From: JACQBY01 sp041486115
GTDB lineage: Bacteria; Nitrospirota; Nitrospiria; JACQBW01
DNA: 12,499 bases
Direction: 5' to 3'
Assembly (NCBI GenBank): GCA_041486115.1
Contig: JBGPKT010000065.1
Span: 1-12,499 of the forward strand
The position numbers were made by a program, and so were the translations under genes. This document shows, piece by piece, positions 1 to 7,426 of the stretch. The notes below the pieces were generated by a model. The model did no database searches and had not been told where the DNA came from. It saw only the letters and a program-made list of their open reading frames with translations. How positions within the stretch are numbered: the stretch's first letter is position 1; each line of letters starts with the position of its first letter.

Positions 1-757
1 ACAAACCGAGCTCGGCTTTATATTCCATCGATGCGTTGATTGTAAAAATCTTCATTCCTGATCTAAAAAAGGCGATTGGATCAGGGATAATTCGCCTCAT
101 AAATTCTTCGCGAGCCATTCCCTGCCAATCGAAATATCTTGCAAAATACGCATTGCCTAGGGCATTTGTATCTGTAAGGTAAAGCGTTTTATTAAAGATA
201 AAATTTTTCCTTTCCGAAGGTTCCAGTGTTGGTATATCTATAATTTGTCGGTCTGTTTTTATTAATTCATTGAGATATCTGGTCAACTCCGCTTTTTTGT
301 CTTCAGATACCTCTACAAACTTTAATCCCAGACCGATTTTCTTTCCAAGAAGACTATCATTGGTATTTACTCTAACAACCTCAGCGGCCACTATAACTTT
401 AACGTCACGATCTGGCAATTGAATTTCAACATTAATCCTGTAACTTTTTGATTTTAGGAAATCCATTAATAAAGTTTCTTGGGGTGCAAATTCAAGAAAC
501 ATTCCAGCATTTCCGATATCTCTGGACACAGCCGTAAGATCTTTACCCTTAAAATCAGGGCTATCTATTTTGAACCTGACGGAAAGAGTCTTTCCAAATC
601 GAGCTGTCAGCCTTTCCCTTAAACCTTGTCGCCGGGACCGTCTGCGTCTTTCACCTTGAGGATCTGGTACAACTTCCTTTTGACTACGTCTATCTTCCTT
701 CCTCCTGCCATCATTCATTTCTACCATTGCCGTTTTATTATCATCTAATTGATCCAT
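1..757 (-). CDS. PilZ domain-hotdog thioesterase fusion protein (partial, 3' end missing)
   Basis: The frame is open from an ATG at 757 to the left edge, giving 252 residues with no stop, so the C-terminus is missing. Residues 1-40 are charged and Arg-rich. Residues about 45-165 look like a PilZ domain: an RxxxR (R49-LTA-R53), a DxSxxG-like DIGNAG at 80-85 with Gly in place of the usual Ser, and a typical PilZ ending around IGLGLKFVEVSED (141-153). PilZ domains commonly bind cyclic di-GMP; the Ser loss leaves binding uncertain. From about 184 a second domain starts: TDTNALGNAYFARYFDWQG (195-213) followed by AREEFM matches the active-site helix of hotdog-fold thioesterases, closest by eye to the enediyne/polyene type (ETNxVGNVYFxNYxxWQG). 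This suggests hydrolysis of an acyl thioester controlled by a second messenger; substrate unknown. A GAGG lies 10 nt before the ATG. An alternative is a PilZ protein with a degenerate hotdog tail. The two-domain reading is fairly sure, the function is inference. Confidence 0.75.
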   Translation of the reverse strand, partial: MDQLDDNKTAMVEMNDGRRKEDRRSQKEVVPDPQGERRRRSRRQGLRERLTARFGKTLSVRFKIDSPDFKGKDLTAVSRDIGNAGMFLEFAPQETLLMDFLKSKSYRINVEIQLPDRDVKVIVAAEVVRVNTNDSLLGKKIGLGLKFVEVSEDKKAELTRYLNELIKTDRQIIDIPTLEPSERKNFIFNKTLYLTDTNALGNAYFARYFDWQGMAREEFMRRIIPDPIAFFRSGMKIFTINASMEYKAELGL

Positions 758-863
758 ATATTCAGATCCTCATGATTGTTGGTCCAGTTTGTAATTCAAA
801 ATAATTTGGAAAGTGGAAAAAATATAGAAACACCTTAAAATAAAAACATTTATATCTTTCCAT

Positions 864-891
864 AGAGTATCAAAAACTCCTTATTTGTCAA
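864..891 (-). promoter_or_regulatory. Possible sigma70 promoter of the PilZ-thioesterase gene
   Basis: A perfect -35 TTGACA (891-886) is followed after 16 nt by a poor -10 TACTCT (869-864). The leader to the ATG at 757 would be about 100 nt of AT-rich sequence. The -10 match is weak, so the exact placement is uncertain. Confidence 0.35.
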
Positions 892-946
892 TTGATTCCG
901 CATTTTTTATTAACCCAAAATAGAAATACCCACACGATACTGGTTC

Positions 947-975
947 TTGACCTATCGCCTCATTTACTTTATGGT
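947..975 (+). promoter_or_regulatory. Predicted sigma70 promoter of the ABC-F gene
   Basis: The -35 TTGACC (947-952) and -10 TATGGT (970-975) are separated by exactly 17 nt. Transcription would start near 982, leaving a leader of about 29 nt before the ATG at 1011. The region 758-1010 is the divergent intergenic space and holds the promoters of both flanking genes. I see no other element in it. Confidence 0.55.
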
Positions 976-1010
976 AAGAGTTTACCTAAAATGGCAGGAA
1001 TGTTGATCCT

Positions 1011-2936
1011 ATGAATATTCTCGATGTCCAACAGCTTAGCAAAAAATATGCAGTTAAACCGGTTCTCGATCAGGCCGCCTTTACCATCGGAGAAGATGAA
1101 AAAGTCGGATTTATCGGACTAAACGGCAGCGGAAAATCGACGCTTTTCAGAATTATCGCCTCTCTGGAAAGCCCGGATGGGGGGGTCATTTCAATGAAAC
1201 GGGGAGCCACCATAGGCTATTTGCCTCAGGACCCCGTCATCAATCCCGCCCATACGATTAAAGAAGAACTGCTCACCGCCTTTCACAAACTCCGCCCCGC
1301 TCTCGAACGCTTTGAAGAAATCAGCCATCTTCTTCATGATGCCCCGGATGAAAATAAAAAAACTCTCCTCGATGAACACTCGATGCTCTCCCACCAGATC
1401 TCCGAGCAGGGAGGATGGAATCTCGACCACAAACTGGAAGAGGTTCTGAGCCACCTTTCGATCAAGGGTTCAGATAGAAACGAAACGGGTCTCGATGAGT
1501 TCATGGGAAAATTATCCGGAGGGATGAAGAAAAGAGTCGCCATAGCCAAACTCGTTTTAGAATCTCCTTCTCTTCTCCTGCTGGATGAACCGACCAACCA
1601 TCTCGATGCGGATACCGTTCAATGGCTGGAAGATTTTCTGATAGGTTACCACGGTGCCGTCATGCTGATTACCCACGACCGGTATTTTCTGGACCGGGTG
1701 GTCAGCCGGGTCATTGAAATAGACCGGGGCAAACTTTATCCCTTTCCCGGGAACTATACTGAATATCTGGTGAGGAAGGCTGACTTCCTCAATCATGAGA
1801 ACAAGTCCCAGAGCAGGCTTATCACGCTGCTTCGGAATGAAACGGCCTGGATTATGAGAGGCGCCCGGGCGCGCGGCACCAAATCCAAATCACGGATCGA
1901 GCGGTATGGAACGCTGCAGAGCCAGGTAAAAGGCCCTTCTTCCCTTTCCCTTCAGTTTGATTTTAAAACAGAGTCCCGCCTCGGCGATATTATTCTTGAA
2001 CTGCAATATCTGAGTAAATCTTTTGGGCCAAAATCTCTATTTAAAAATCTTCTCCTTTCCATGAAAAAGGGAGACCGGATCGGAATTATCGGCCGGAACG
2101 GTTCTGGAAAAACAACTCTCCTCAAGATCATCCTCAAAGAGGAGTTCCCCTCATCGGGAACCATCGTCCTGGGAAACAAAACGAAAATTGCCTATTTTGA
2201 TCAGCATCGGGAGAGCCTTGACCCGAACGAACGGGTGGAAGAAGCGCTCGGAAAAGGACTCTGGCTAAAAATTGGCGAGGAAACCCGCTTAAAGTCCTCG
2301 TATCTGGAGTCTTTTCTCTTTACCCATGCGGAGCAAAAAAAGATCATCCGCACACTGTCGGGAGGAGAAAAGGCCCGGTTGAGTCTGGCAAAATTGATGC
2401 TGGAGAATGCGAACTTTCTCCTTTTGGACGAACCGACAAACGACCTTGATATTCCGAGTCTTCAGCTTTTAGATGAAGCGCTCATTCAGTTTTCCGGATG
2501 TGTCCTGATGGTTACCCACGACCGTTATTTTCTGGATAAAGTCGCCACCGGCATACTGAGTTTTGAACAGGACGGAACCACCCATTATATTCAGGGGAAT
2601 TACCAGGACTACTTAAACTGGAAGAGAGAAAAAACCCTCTCGGGAAAAAACAGTCAAAAACAGGAAGAGACTTCTTTGTCTAACCTTGCCCCAAAAAAAG
2701 GGCAGAAGAAATTAAGTTTCAAAGAAGAACGGGAGCTGGAAATGCTAGAAAAAGAAATCGGAACCCTGGAGGAAAGAAAAACCGAGATCGAAAAAGCCAT
2801 GGGGAACCCCGCCTCTCTCGATCGCGAAGCCGTGAACCAGCTTGGGACAGAATTCAAAAGAATTGAGTCAGACCTTCTTGAGAGAGTTAACCGTTGGGAA
2901 GCTCTTGAAAATAAAAAAGCGGGCCTTCAAACATAG
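1011..2936 (+). CDS. uup: Uup-like ABC-F family ATPase
   Basis: This is a 641-residue soluble protein with two ABC ATPase domains and no membrane segments, the layout of ABC-F proteins that act on ribosomes or DNA intermediates rather than transport. Domain 1 has Walker A GLNGSGKST (36-44), signature LSGGMKKR (168-175), Walker B LLLLDEPTNHLD (188-199) and H-loop THD (221-223). Domain 2 has GRNGSGKTT (361-369), LSGGEKAR (449-456), LLDEPTNDLD (471-480) and THD (502-504). The inter-domain linker (about 255-315) carries AWIMRGARARGTKSK, the pattern of Uup rather than of antibiotic-resistance ABC-Fs. Residues about 565-635 form a charged coiled-coil C-terminal extension, another Uup hallmark. Uup is linked to ribosome function and to precise excision of transposons in E. 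coli. All catalytic motifs are intact. The start is the ATG at 1011, with AGGA at 996-999 as a distant Shine-Dalgarno. It stands alone and converges on ilvD with 41 bp between stops. The family is certain; the Uup subfamily is likely. Confidence 0.88.
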   Translation: MNILDVQQLSKKYAVKPVLDQAAFTIGEDEKVGFIGLNGSGKSTLFRIIASLESPDGGVISMKRGATIGYLPQDPVINPAHTIKEELLTAFHKLRPALERFEEISHLLHDAPDENKKTLLDEHSMLSHQISEQGGWNLDHKLEEVLSHLSIKGSDRNETGLDEFMGKLSGGMKKRVAIAKLVLESPSLLLLDEPTNHLDADTVQWLEDFLIGYHGAVMLITHDRYFLDRVVSRVIEIDRGKLYPFPGNYTEYLVRKADFLNHENKSQSRLITLLRNETAWIMRGARARGTKSKSRIERYGTLQSQVKGPSSLSLQFDFKTESRLGDIILELQYLSKSFGPKSLFKNLLLSMKKGDRIGIIGRNGSGKTTLLKIILKEEFPSSGTIVLGNKTKIAYFDQHRESLDPNERVEEALGKGLWLKIGEETRLKSSYLESFLFTHAEQKKIIRTLSGGEKARLSLAKLMLENANFLLLDEPTNDLDIPSLQLLDEALIQFSGCVLMVTHDRYFLDKVATGILSFEQDGTTHYIQGNYQDYLNWKREKTLSGKNSQKQEETSLSNLAPKKGQKKLSFKEERELEMLEKEIGTLEERKTEIEKAMGNPASLDREAVNQLGTEFKRIESDLLERVNRWEALENKKAGLQT

Positions 2937-2977
2937 GGAAGAACCCCTCCTTGTTGAAAACTCGCTTTCTCTTTAAT

Positions 2978-4648
2978 CTATCCGGTAGTGGCTCCGGTTG
3001 CTGCTGACGAAACCAGTCTGGCATATTTCGCCATAACTCCCTGTTTGTAGCGGGGAACAGGAGGTTGCCAGCTCTTTAGCCGTTTTGCCATTTCTTCTTC
3101 GGACAGTTCTACATTTAATTCTCGTTTGGCAATATCAAAAACCACCATATCCCCGTCCTTCAAGGCGGCAATCGGTCCGCCGCGCGCGGCTTCCGGGGCA
3201 ACATGTCCGACCATCAGGCCGCGAGTGGCTCCGGAAAATCGCCCGTCAGTCAACAAGGCAACCGAATCCCCCATTCCGGCGCCGACAAGGGCGCTGGTCA
3301 CTCCGAGCATCTCCCTCATTCCGGGTCCGCCGACAGGACCTTCGTACCGGATGGCAACCACATCTCCCGATTTGATCACCCCTTTTTGAACAGCCTGAAA
3401 AGCGTCTTCTTCCCGGTCAAATACCCGGACGGTACCGCGATGATACATTCTTTCATGGCCGACCAGCTTCACCACCGACCCTTCGGGGGCAAGATTTCCT
3501 TTTAAGATCACCAGTCCCCCGCTTTTTTTTATCGGGTTAGAAAGAGGATGAACAACTTTTTGTCCCGGCGTCTCGCGGGCCTGACGGACCTCCTCGCCGA
3601 TCGTTCTTCCGGTGACGGTCATTTCATCTGCGTGGAGAAATCCCCCTTCCAGAAGTCTTTGTCCGACCAGAGGGATTCCTCCCGCCTCATATAGGTCGTT
3701 TGCCACAAAATGGCCCCCCGGTTTTAGGTCGACCAGCATCGGCGTGCGTGAACTAATCTCTTCAAAATCGTCAATTTTCAAGGGAATCCCCGCTTCCTTT
3801 GCGATGGCGAGAAGATGAAGGACTCCGTTGGTCGATCCGCCTGTTGTGGCAATCGATAGAATCGCATTTTCAATAGAACGGCGGGTTACGATCTGAGCCG
3901 GACGAAGGCCGTTTTTTACCATGGCCATGACCATCTTCCCCGCTTTAAACGCCTCTTCGTCCTTTTTCGGGCCCATGGCAGGAACGCCGTTGCTACCGAT
4001 GGGCGAAAGGCCCATGATCTCTATTGCCGTAGCCATGGTATTCGCCGTAAACTGGCCTCCGCAGGCTCCCGCGCCGGGACAGGCGGAATTTTCAATCTCA
4101 TTTAACTCTTTTTCGCTGATTTTTCCTTTTCCAAACGCCCCTACTGCTTCAAATACATCCTGAATCGTAATATCTTTATCATGATGACGTCCCGGCATGA
4201 TCGATCCGCCGTAAAGCATTAAAGAAGGGATATTCATCCGGATCATGGCCATGACCGTTCCGGGAATTGTTTTATCGCAGCCTGAAAGGGTAACCAGACC
4301 GTCAAACAGATTTCCCCTTGCCACCAGCTCGATAGAATCGGCAATCACTTCACGGCTGATCAGAGAGGTTTTCATCCCCTCAGTCCCCATCGTGATGCCA
4401 TCGGAAATGGTCACGGTGTTGAATTCCATAGGGGTCCCTCCGGCTGCCCGGACACCCTCTTTCACCTTTTCCGCCAGCCTCCGGAGATGATAGTTGCAGG
4501 GACCTATCTCCGTCCAGGTATTGGCAATGCCGATAATGGGACGTTCCAGGTCTTTCTCGGTAAATCCGACCGATTTTAACATTGCCCGTGAAGGGGCACG
4601 ATCGGCTCCTTCGAGAAGAACCCGGCTGTTCTGATTCGCTTTGGTCAT
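2978..4648 (-). CDS. ilvD: Dihydroxy-acid dehydratase
   Basis: IlvD dehydrates 2,3-dihydroxy-isovalerate and 2,3-dihydroxy-3-methylvalerate to the 2-keto acids that precede valine and isoleucine; it is a cytoplasmic Fe-S enzyme. The 556-residue protein has the usual family length. The three conserved cluster cysteines are present: GPCN (C51), SGCDKTIPG (C124) and GACGGQFTANTM (C196). The C-terminal GRFSGATRG and GHVAPEAARGGP motifs are intact, so the enzyme should be active. I chose the ATG at 4648, with GAGAGCGGG just upstream. A TTG at 4669 would add seven residues that lack family similarity and has a poorer ribosome site. It lies 23 bp downstream of the glutaredoxin stop on the same strand, so the two are probably one transcript. 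No other branched-chain amino acid biosynthesis gene is in the window. Identification is secure. Confidence 0.96.
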   Translation of the reverse strand: MTKANQNSRVLLEGADRAPSRAMLKSVGFTEKDLERPIIGIANTWTEIGPCNYHLRRLAEKVKEGVRAAGGTPMEFNTVTISDGITMGTEGMKTSLISREVIADSIELVARGNLFDGLVTLSGCDKTIPGTVMAMIRMNIPSLMLYGGSIMPGRHHDKDITIQDVFEAVGAFGKGKISEKELNEIENSACPGAGACGGQFTANTMATAIEIMGLSPIGSNGVPAMGPKKDEEAFKAGKMVMAMVKNGLRPAQIVTRRSIENAILSIATTGGSTNGVLHLLAIAKEAGIPLKIDDFEEISSRTPMLVDLKPGGHFVANDLYEAGGIPLVGQRLLEGGFLHADEMTVTGRTIGEEVRQARETPGQKVVHPLSNPIKKSGGLVILKGNLAPEGSVVKLVGHERMYHRGTVRVFDREEDAFQAVQKGVIKSGDVVAIRYEGPVGGPGMREMLGVTSALVGAGMGDSVALLTDGRFSGATRGLMVGHVAPEAARGGPIAALKDGDMVVFDIAKRELNVELSEEEMAKRLKSWQPPVPRYKQGVMAKYARLVSSAATGATTG

Positions 4649-4671
4649 GTTCCCGCTCTCTTTCGTCAATT

Positions 4672-5007
4672 TTATTTTCCGAAAATCTTATCGAGGAGAG
4701 GCTTCACTTCGCCTTTCCGTTCCATCTCATCCAATATGTCGGTGTCCCCGTAAAACTCTCCGCCGATAAACACCTTGGGGAGCGTCGGCCAGTTGGTGAT
4801 TTTGGAAAGGAGTTCTCTTTTCGGGGGATCATTTAAGAGGTCAATCACTTCGAAGGGATGTCCATATTTACTGAAAAATTGAACAGTTTCGAGTGTAAAG
4901 CCGCACCGGGGCATCCCTTTGGTCCCTTTTCCGTAGACAAGGACCTTGTGCTGAGCAATTTCTTTTTTAATCTCTTCTTCGATCAGGTTTTGTTTGGAAT
5001 TTTCCAT
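4672..5007 (-). CDS. grxD: Monothiol (CGFS-type) glutaredoxin, Grx4-like, with CGFT active site
   Basis: This 111-residue cytoplasmic protein is a single-domain monothiol glutaredoxin. The landmarks are YGKGTKGMPRCGFT (25-38) with the cluster-ligand Cys at C35, WPTLPKVFIGGEF (73-85) for glutathione binding, and GDTDI (87-91), where most relatives have GGCDI. Family members bind a [2Fe-2S] cluster with glutathione as a dimer and pass it to target proteins; the only active-site change is Ser to Thr after CGF. It is the promoter-proximal gene of a likely operon with the Fe-S enzyme IlvD. A GGGGAGG lies about 13 nt before the ATG, somewhat far for a ribosome site. Two substitutions (CGFT and loss of the GGCD cysteine) are conservative enough that function is expected to hold. 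The symbol is by family resemblance. Confidence 0.9.
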   Translation of the reverse strand: MENSKQNLIEEEIKKEIAQHKVLVYGKGTKGMPRCGFTLETVQFFSKYGHPFEVIDLLNDPPKRELLSKITNWPTLPKVFIGGEFYGDTDILDEMERKGEVKPLLDKIFGK

Positions 5008-5070
5008 TTGATTTTAGGTTCCTCCCCTTTTAACATTAATTTTTGCAGGAAACGCTCTTTAAGCCTATTT

Positions 5071-5100
5071 ATTATACATGAATGGAGCTTTCAAGTTCAA
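5071..5100 (-). promoter_or_regulatory. Predicted sigma70 promoter of the grxD-ilvD operon
   Basis: A perfect -10 TATAAT (5076-5071) is preceded by TTGAAC (5100-5095) with an 18-nt spacer. Transcription would start near 5064, about 57 nt before the glutaredoxin ATG. This is one of the best promoter matches in the window. Confidence 0.6.
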
Positions 5101-5164
5101 ACATTAACTAGGAGACAGAATGTGTTGGCGCGGCAGGAAAAGATGAGAAAGCATTTCTTTAGAA

Positions 5165-5187
5165 ACTTTTTAAAGACACTTTTTAAA
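5165..5187. repeat. Two exact 10-bp direct repeats, ACTTTTTAAA, 13 bp apart
   Basis: ACTTTTTAAA occurs at 5165-5174 and again at 5178-5187 in the intergenic space between the chemoreceptor stop and the grxD promoter. The sequence is AT-rich, so chance is possible. I see no GC-rich terminator stem for the chemoreceptor transcript in 5101-5219. Confidence 0.3.
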
Positions 5188-5219
5188 TGCCTATGAAACA
5201 GAAGAATTTGTCAGACCCT

Positions 5220-7244
5220 CTAAATCTTGAAGTGGTGAATCCCTTCTTTTAACAAATTAGATTGACTGATCAATCCCTCCATCGACTGATTCATCTGATG
5301 AACCATTTGGACGCTCTGCTGTGCGATTTGCTGGATTTCAAGAATGGACTTGATAATATCTTCACTCCCTTTTTTTTGCTCATGCATTGCGCTGGAAATC
5401 TCCTGAATCCGCAAGTTTACATTCTCACCAGCTCCGCTGATCTGTTTGCTCCCCTTTGCCTGCTCCTCTGTAGCAATCTTCAATTGGCGGGTAATTGATT
5501 TTATTTTTTCGGAGGATTGAGTGATATGCAGCGTGCCATTTTGTAATTCCCTCATGGCATGATTAATTTGCTGCACCATCGTATTCATCTTTTCAATTAA
5601 CCCGGCAACCTGGCCGGCCGCTTTCACCTGTTCCAAAGTCGACTTTTCGATATGGCGGGACATATCAGAAGAAAGTTTGGAGCTATCCAGGATCTTTTTC
5701 AAAGGGATCCTCGCGTTCATGGAGCGGAGGACTCCCTCCTCAGCGCTTTTCGATCCTTCTCTGGCCGAAACCACAGCGTCTTTTGTTTCGGTCTGAACAT
5801 CCTGAATCAACTGGGCAATCTGTTGAGTCGATGTCGCGGTCCTGTCTGCCAGCTGTTTAATTTCCTCGGCCACAACCGCAAAACCTTTTCCCTCACTGCC
5901 AGCCTGAGCCGCAAGAATGGACGCGTTCAAGGCCAGCAAATTGGTCTGGCGCATGACATCATCGATCACAACGAGAATGTTTCCGATATGCTGGGCTCTT
6001 TCTTCCAGTTTGTTGATCACAGAAGCCGATTTATCGACGCTTTTTTTAATCTGCTCCATCACTTCAATGGTCTGTTCTATCGCCACAATTCCGAGTTCCG
6101 ATGCTTCATGATTAACTTTTTCAGTTAAAAGCGCAGACTCTTTCGCATTTTTCTCAACTTCTCTTATGGAGACATGCATTTCATTCATAGAGGAGGCCGC
6201 CTCTACCGCGCAGGAAGTGAGGGTATCAATGTGATCCACGACCTGTTTGATCGCGCTTGACATTTCTATCAGTGAAGAAGCGGTATCTTCAACCGTGGAA
6301 GAGAGTGCTCCGGTGTTATCGGCCACCTGGCTGATCGCCGTACTCATTTCGGTCAGTGAAGCGGCAGTGTCTTGCGCGGAGGAAGAAAGACTGCCGACAT
6401 TTTCAGCGATCTTATTTATAGAAACGTTCAGTTTGTCGACGGAGGAGGAGGTTTTTACGGCCGCCCCGGCCTGATAAACCGCCCCATCATTAACGCTCCT
6501 GGTGTTGGCGGAAACCTCCCCGGCCACGAAATTAACCTGTTTGGAAGTCTCTTGAATTCTCTGGATGACACCTTTCAAATTGCCCGACATTTTGGCAAAG
6601 GATCTGGCCAGAGTGCCCACTTCGTCATGGCTTTGGGCGCCCATGGACTCCACCTGAACAGTCAAATCGCCCTTGGCCACGTTTTCCATCACCCCGGCGA
6701 GATCTCCGAGCGGCCGGGTAATTCCCCTGAACAGAATCGTTACGCCGAAAATTAAGAGGATCAGCGCAACGAGGTTGCCGATGACAACCGTGATAATTCC
6801 GCCGCGGAGACTGCTGGAAAGGGTCTTATCACTGTAGCCCAGTTTAAGATACCCCAGGAGCCGGTCGCTTGCCTGAGGGTCTCTAATCTCACGATCGTAG
6901 ATCAGCAATGATCCGATACTAATCGGAACTTTACTGTTTTCAGTCAACGCTTTTTTATCCGCATCGTAGAAGATCACAAAGGCAACCTCGGGATCTTTCA
7001 GCGTTTCCCTGACAAAACCCTCCAGAGCTGAAAGATCGTAATTCATAAGGTAATTCACGCTGATCTGGGCAAGAAGCCCGGCCATGGCGTTACCCTTTGA
7101 ATCCATCAGGGAGCGAACAGTCGTCTGATTTTTATCAACAATGATCTTCCCTAATCCGCTCAATAAGATGACTATAAAGATCAAAGTCGGCACCAGGAAT
7201 TTCTTGCTGATGGAATTGAACGTGAAAAGAGATGTAAGCATCAT
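5220..7244 (-). CDS. Methyl-accepting chemotaxis protein (membrane chemoreceptor)
   Basis: The 674-residue protein has the standard chemoreceptor layout: membrane segment 1 (about 15-34), a small periplasmic sensor (about 35-147, probably a single PAS-like/Cache fold from its GYLKLGYSDK ending), membrane segment 2 (148-173), a HAMP domain (about 174-228), then a long coiled-coil signalling domain. The tip is clear at 433-470 (QTNLLALNASILAAQAGSEG followed by KGFAVVAEEI). Compared with E. coli Tsr the tip has Arg, Leu and Gln (R432, L444, Q447) where Tsr has F373, E385 and R388. Residues 284-367 are three 28-residue tandem units (SLSSSAQDTAASLTEM-like), with a weaker fourth at 256-283. Such receptors signal through CheA/CheW. 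There is no C-terminal CheR-binding pentapeptide. The gene lies downstream of a periplasmic binding protein on the same strand, and no promoter is evident between them. The start is the ATG at 7244; an ATG at 7241 is equally possible, as the ribosome site is weak. Confidence 0.93.
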   Translation of the reverse strand: MMLTSLFTFNSISKKFLVPTLIFIVILLSGLGKIIVDKNQTTVRSLMDSKGNAMAGLLAQISVNYLMNYDLSALEGFVRETLKDPEVAFVIFYDADKKALTENSKVPISIGSLLIYDREIRDPQASDRLLGYLKLGYSDKTLSSSLRGGIITVVIGNLVALILLIFGVTILFRGITRPLGDLAGVMENVAKGDLTVQVESMGAQSHDEVGTLARSFAKMSGNLKGVIQRIQETSKQVNFVAGEVSANTRSVNDGAVYQAGAAVKTSSSVDKLNVSINKIAENVGSLSSSAQDTAASLTEMSTAISQVADNTGALSSTVEDTASSLIEMSSAIKQVVDHIDTLTSCAVEAASSMNEMHVSIREVEKNAKESALLTEKVNHEASELGIVAIEQTIEVMEQIKKSVDKSASVINKLEERAQHIGNILVVIDDVMRQTNLLALNASILAAQAGSEGKGFAVVAEEIKQLADRTATSTQQIAQLIQDVQTETKDAVVSAREGSKSAEEGVLRSMNARIPLKKILDSSKLSSDMSRHIEKSTLEQVKAAGQVAGLIEKMNTMVQQINHAMRELQNGTLHITQSSEKIKSITRQLKIATEEQAKGSKQISGAGENVNLRIQEISSAMHEQKKGSEDIIKSILEIQQIAQQSVQMVHQMNQSMEGLISQSNLLKEGIHHFKI
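6144..6479 (-). repeat. 28-codon tandem repeats inside the chemoreceptor coiled coil
   Basis: Chemoreceptor residues 284-311, 312-339 and 340-367 align without gaps, sharing A/S-rich cores, an S/A-x-L/M-x-EM motif and an I-x-x-V at the same positions. Residues 256-283 align more weakly. Twenty-eight residues are exactly four heptads, so each unit keeps the coiled-coil register. The DNA period is 84 bp. Confidence 0.7.
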
Positions 7245-7258
7245 TCTCAGCCGCTTCG

Positions 7259-7426
7259 TTATCGGTCAAACTTTGTAATGGTAACGGCTTTACCATGCTC
7301 GATTTTTGTTAAAAAGATCTGTTTTAATCCCTGATGGTTCGTTGGGCTTAATCCCACGATCAAACCGCCCAAGTTTATATTCAGGCCTTCAAAAGAGGAT
7401 AGAAGCGAAGGCCGGGTAAGGGACTA
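7259..7426 (-). pseudogene. In-frame continuation of the binding-protein gene past an internal TAG
   Basis: Directly after the TAG at 7424-7426 the same frame stays open for 54 codons to a TAA at 7259-7261. The encoded stretch begins SLTRPSLLSSFEGLNINLGG and contains LSPTNHQGLKQIFLTKI, the usual C-terminal strand and helix of branched-chain amino acid binding proteins (family form FSPTNHQG...VFLTxI). With it the protein would be 380 codons, the normal family length; without it the second lobe is incomplete. The lack of further stops or frameshifts argues for a very recent nonsense mutation, a base-calling error, or real readthrough. The TAA ends 14 bp before the chemoreceptor ATG. Confidence 0.85.

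Noticed and set aside
2937..2977. Bidirectional terminator between uup and ilvD
   Set aside because: Only a short GGG/CCC pairing with no U-tract is visible; not enough to call a terminator.
3085..4490. Several plus-strand open frames of 68-100 codons opposite ilvD
   Set aside because: They are mirror frames of a strongly conserved coding sequence, have no ribosome sites or recognisable domains, and contain Pro/Ser/Arg-rich nonsense typical of antisense frames.
4649..4669. TTG start for ilvD seven codons upstream
   Set aside because: No family similarity in the added residues and a weaker ribosome site than the ATG at 4648.
5652..6128. Long plus-strand frame (158 codons) opposite the chemoreceptor
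   Set aside because: It mirrors the repetitive coiled-coil coding sequence, with no start context or domain support.
7424..7426. TAG read as pyrrolysine
   Set aside because: No pyl genes or tRNA are in the window and the binding-protein family has no known use of pyrrolysine; nonsense mutation, base error or simple readthrough are more economical.
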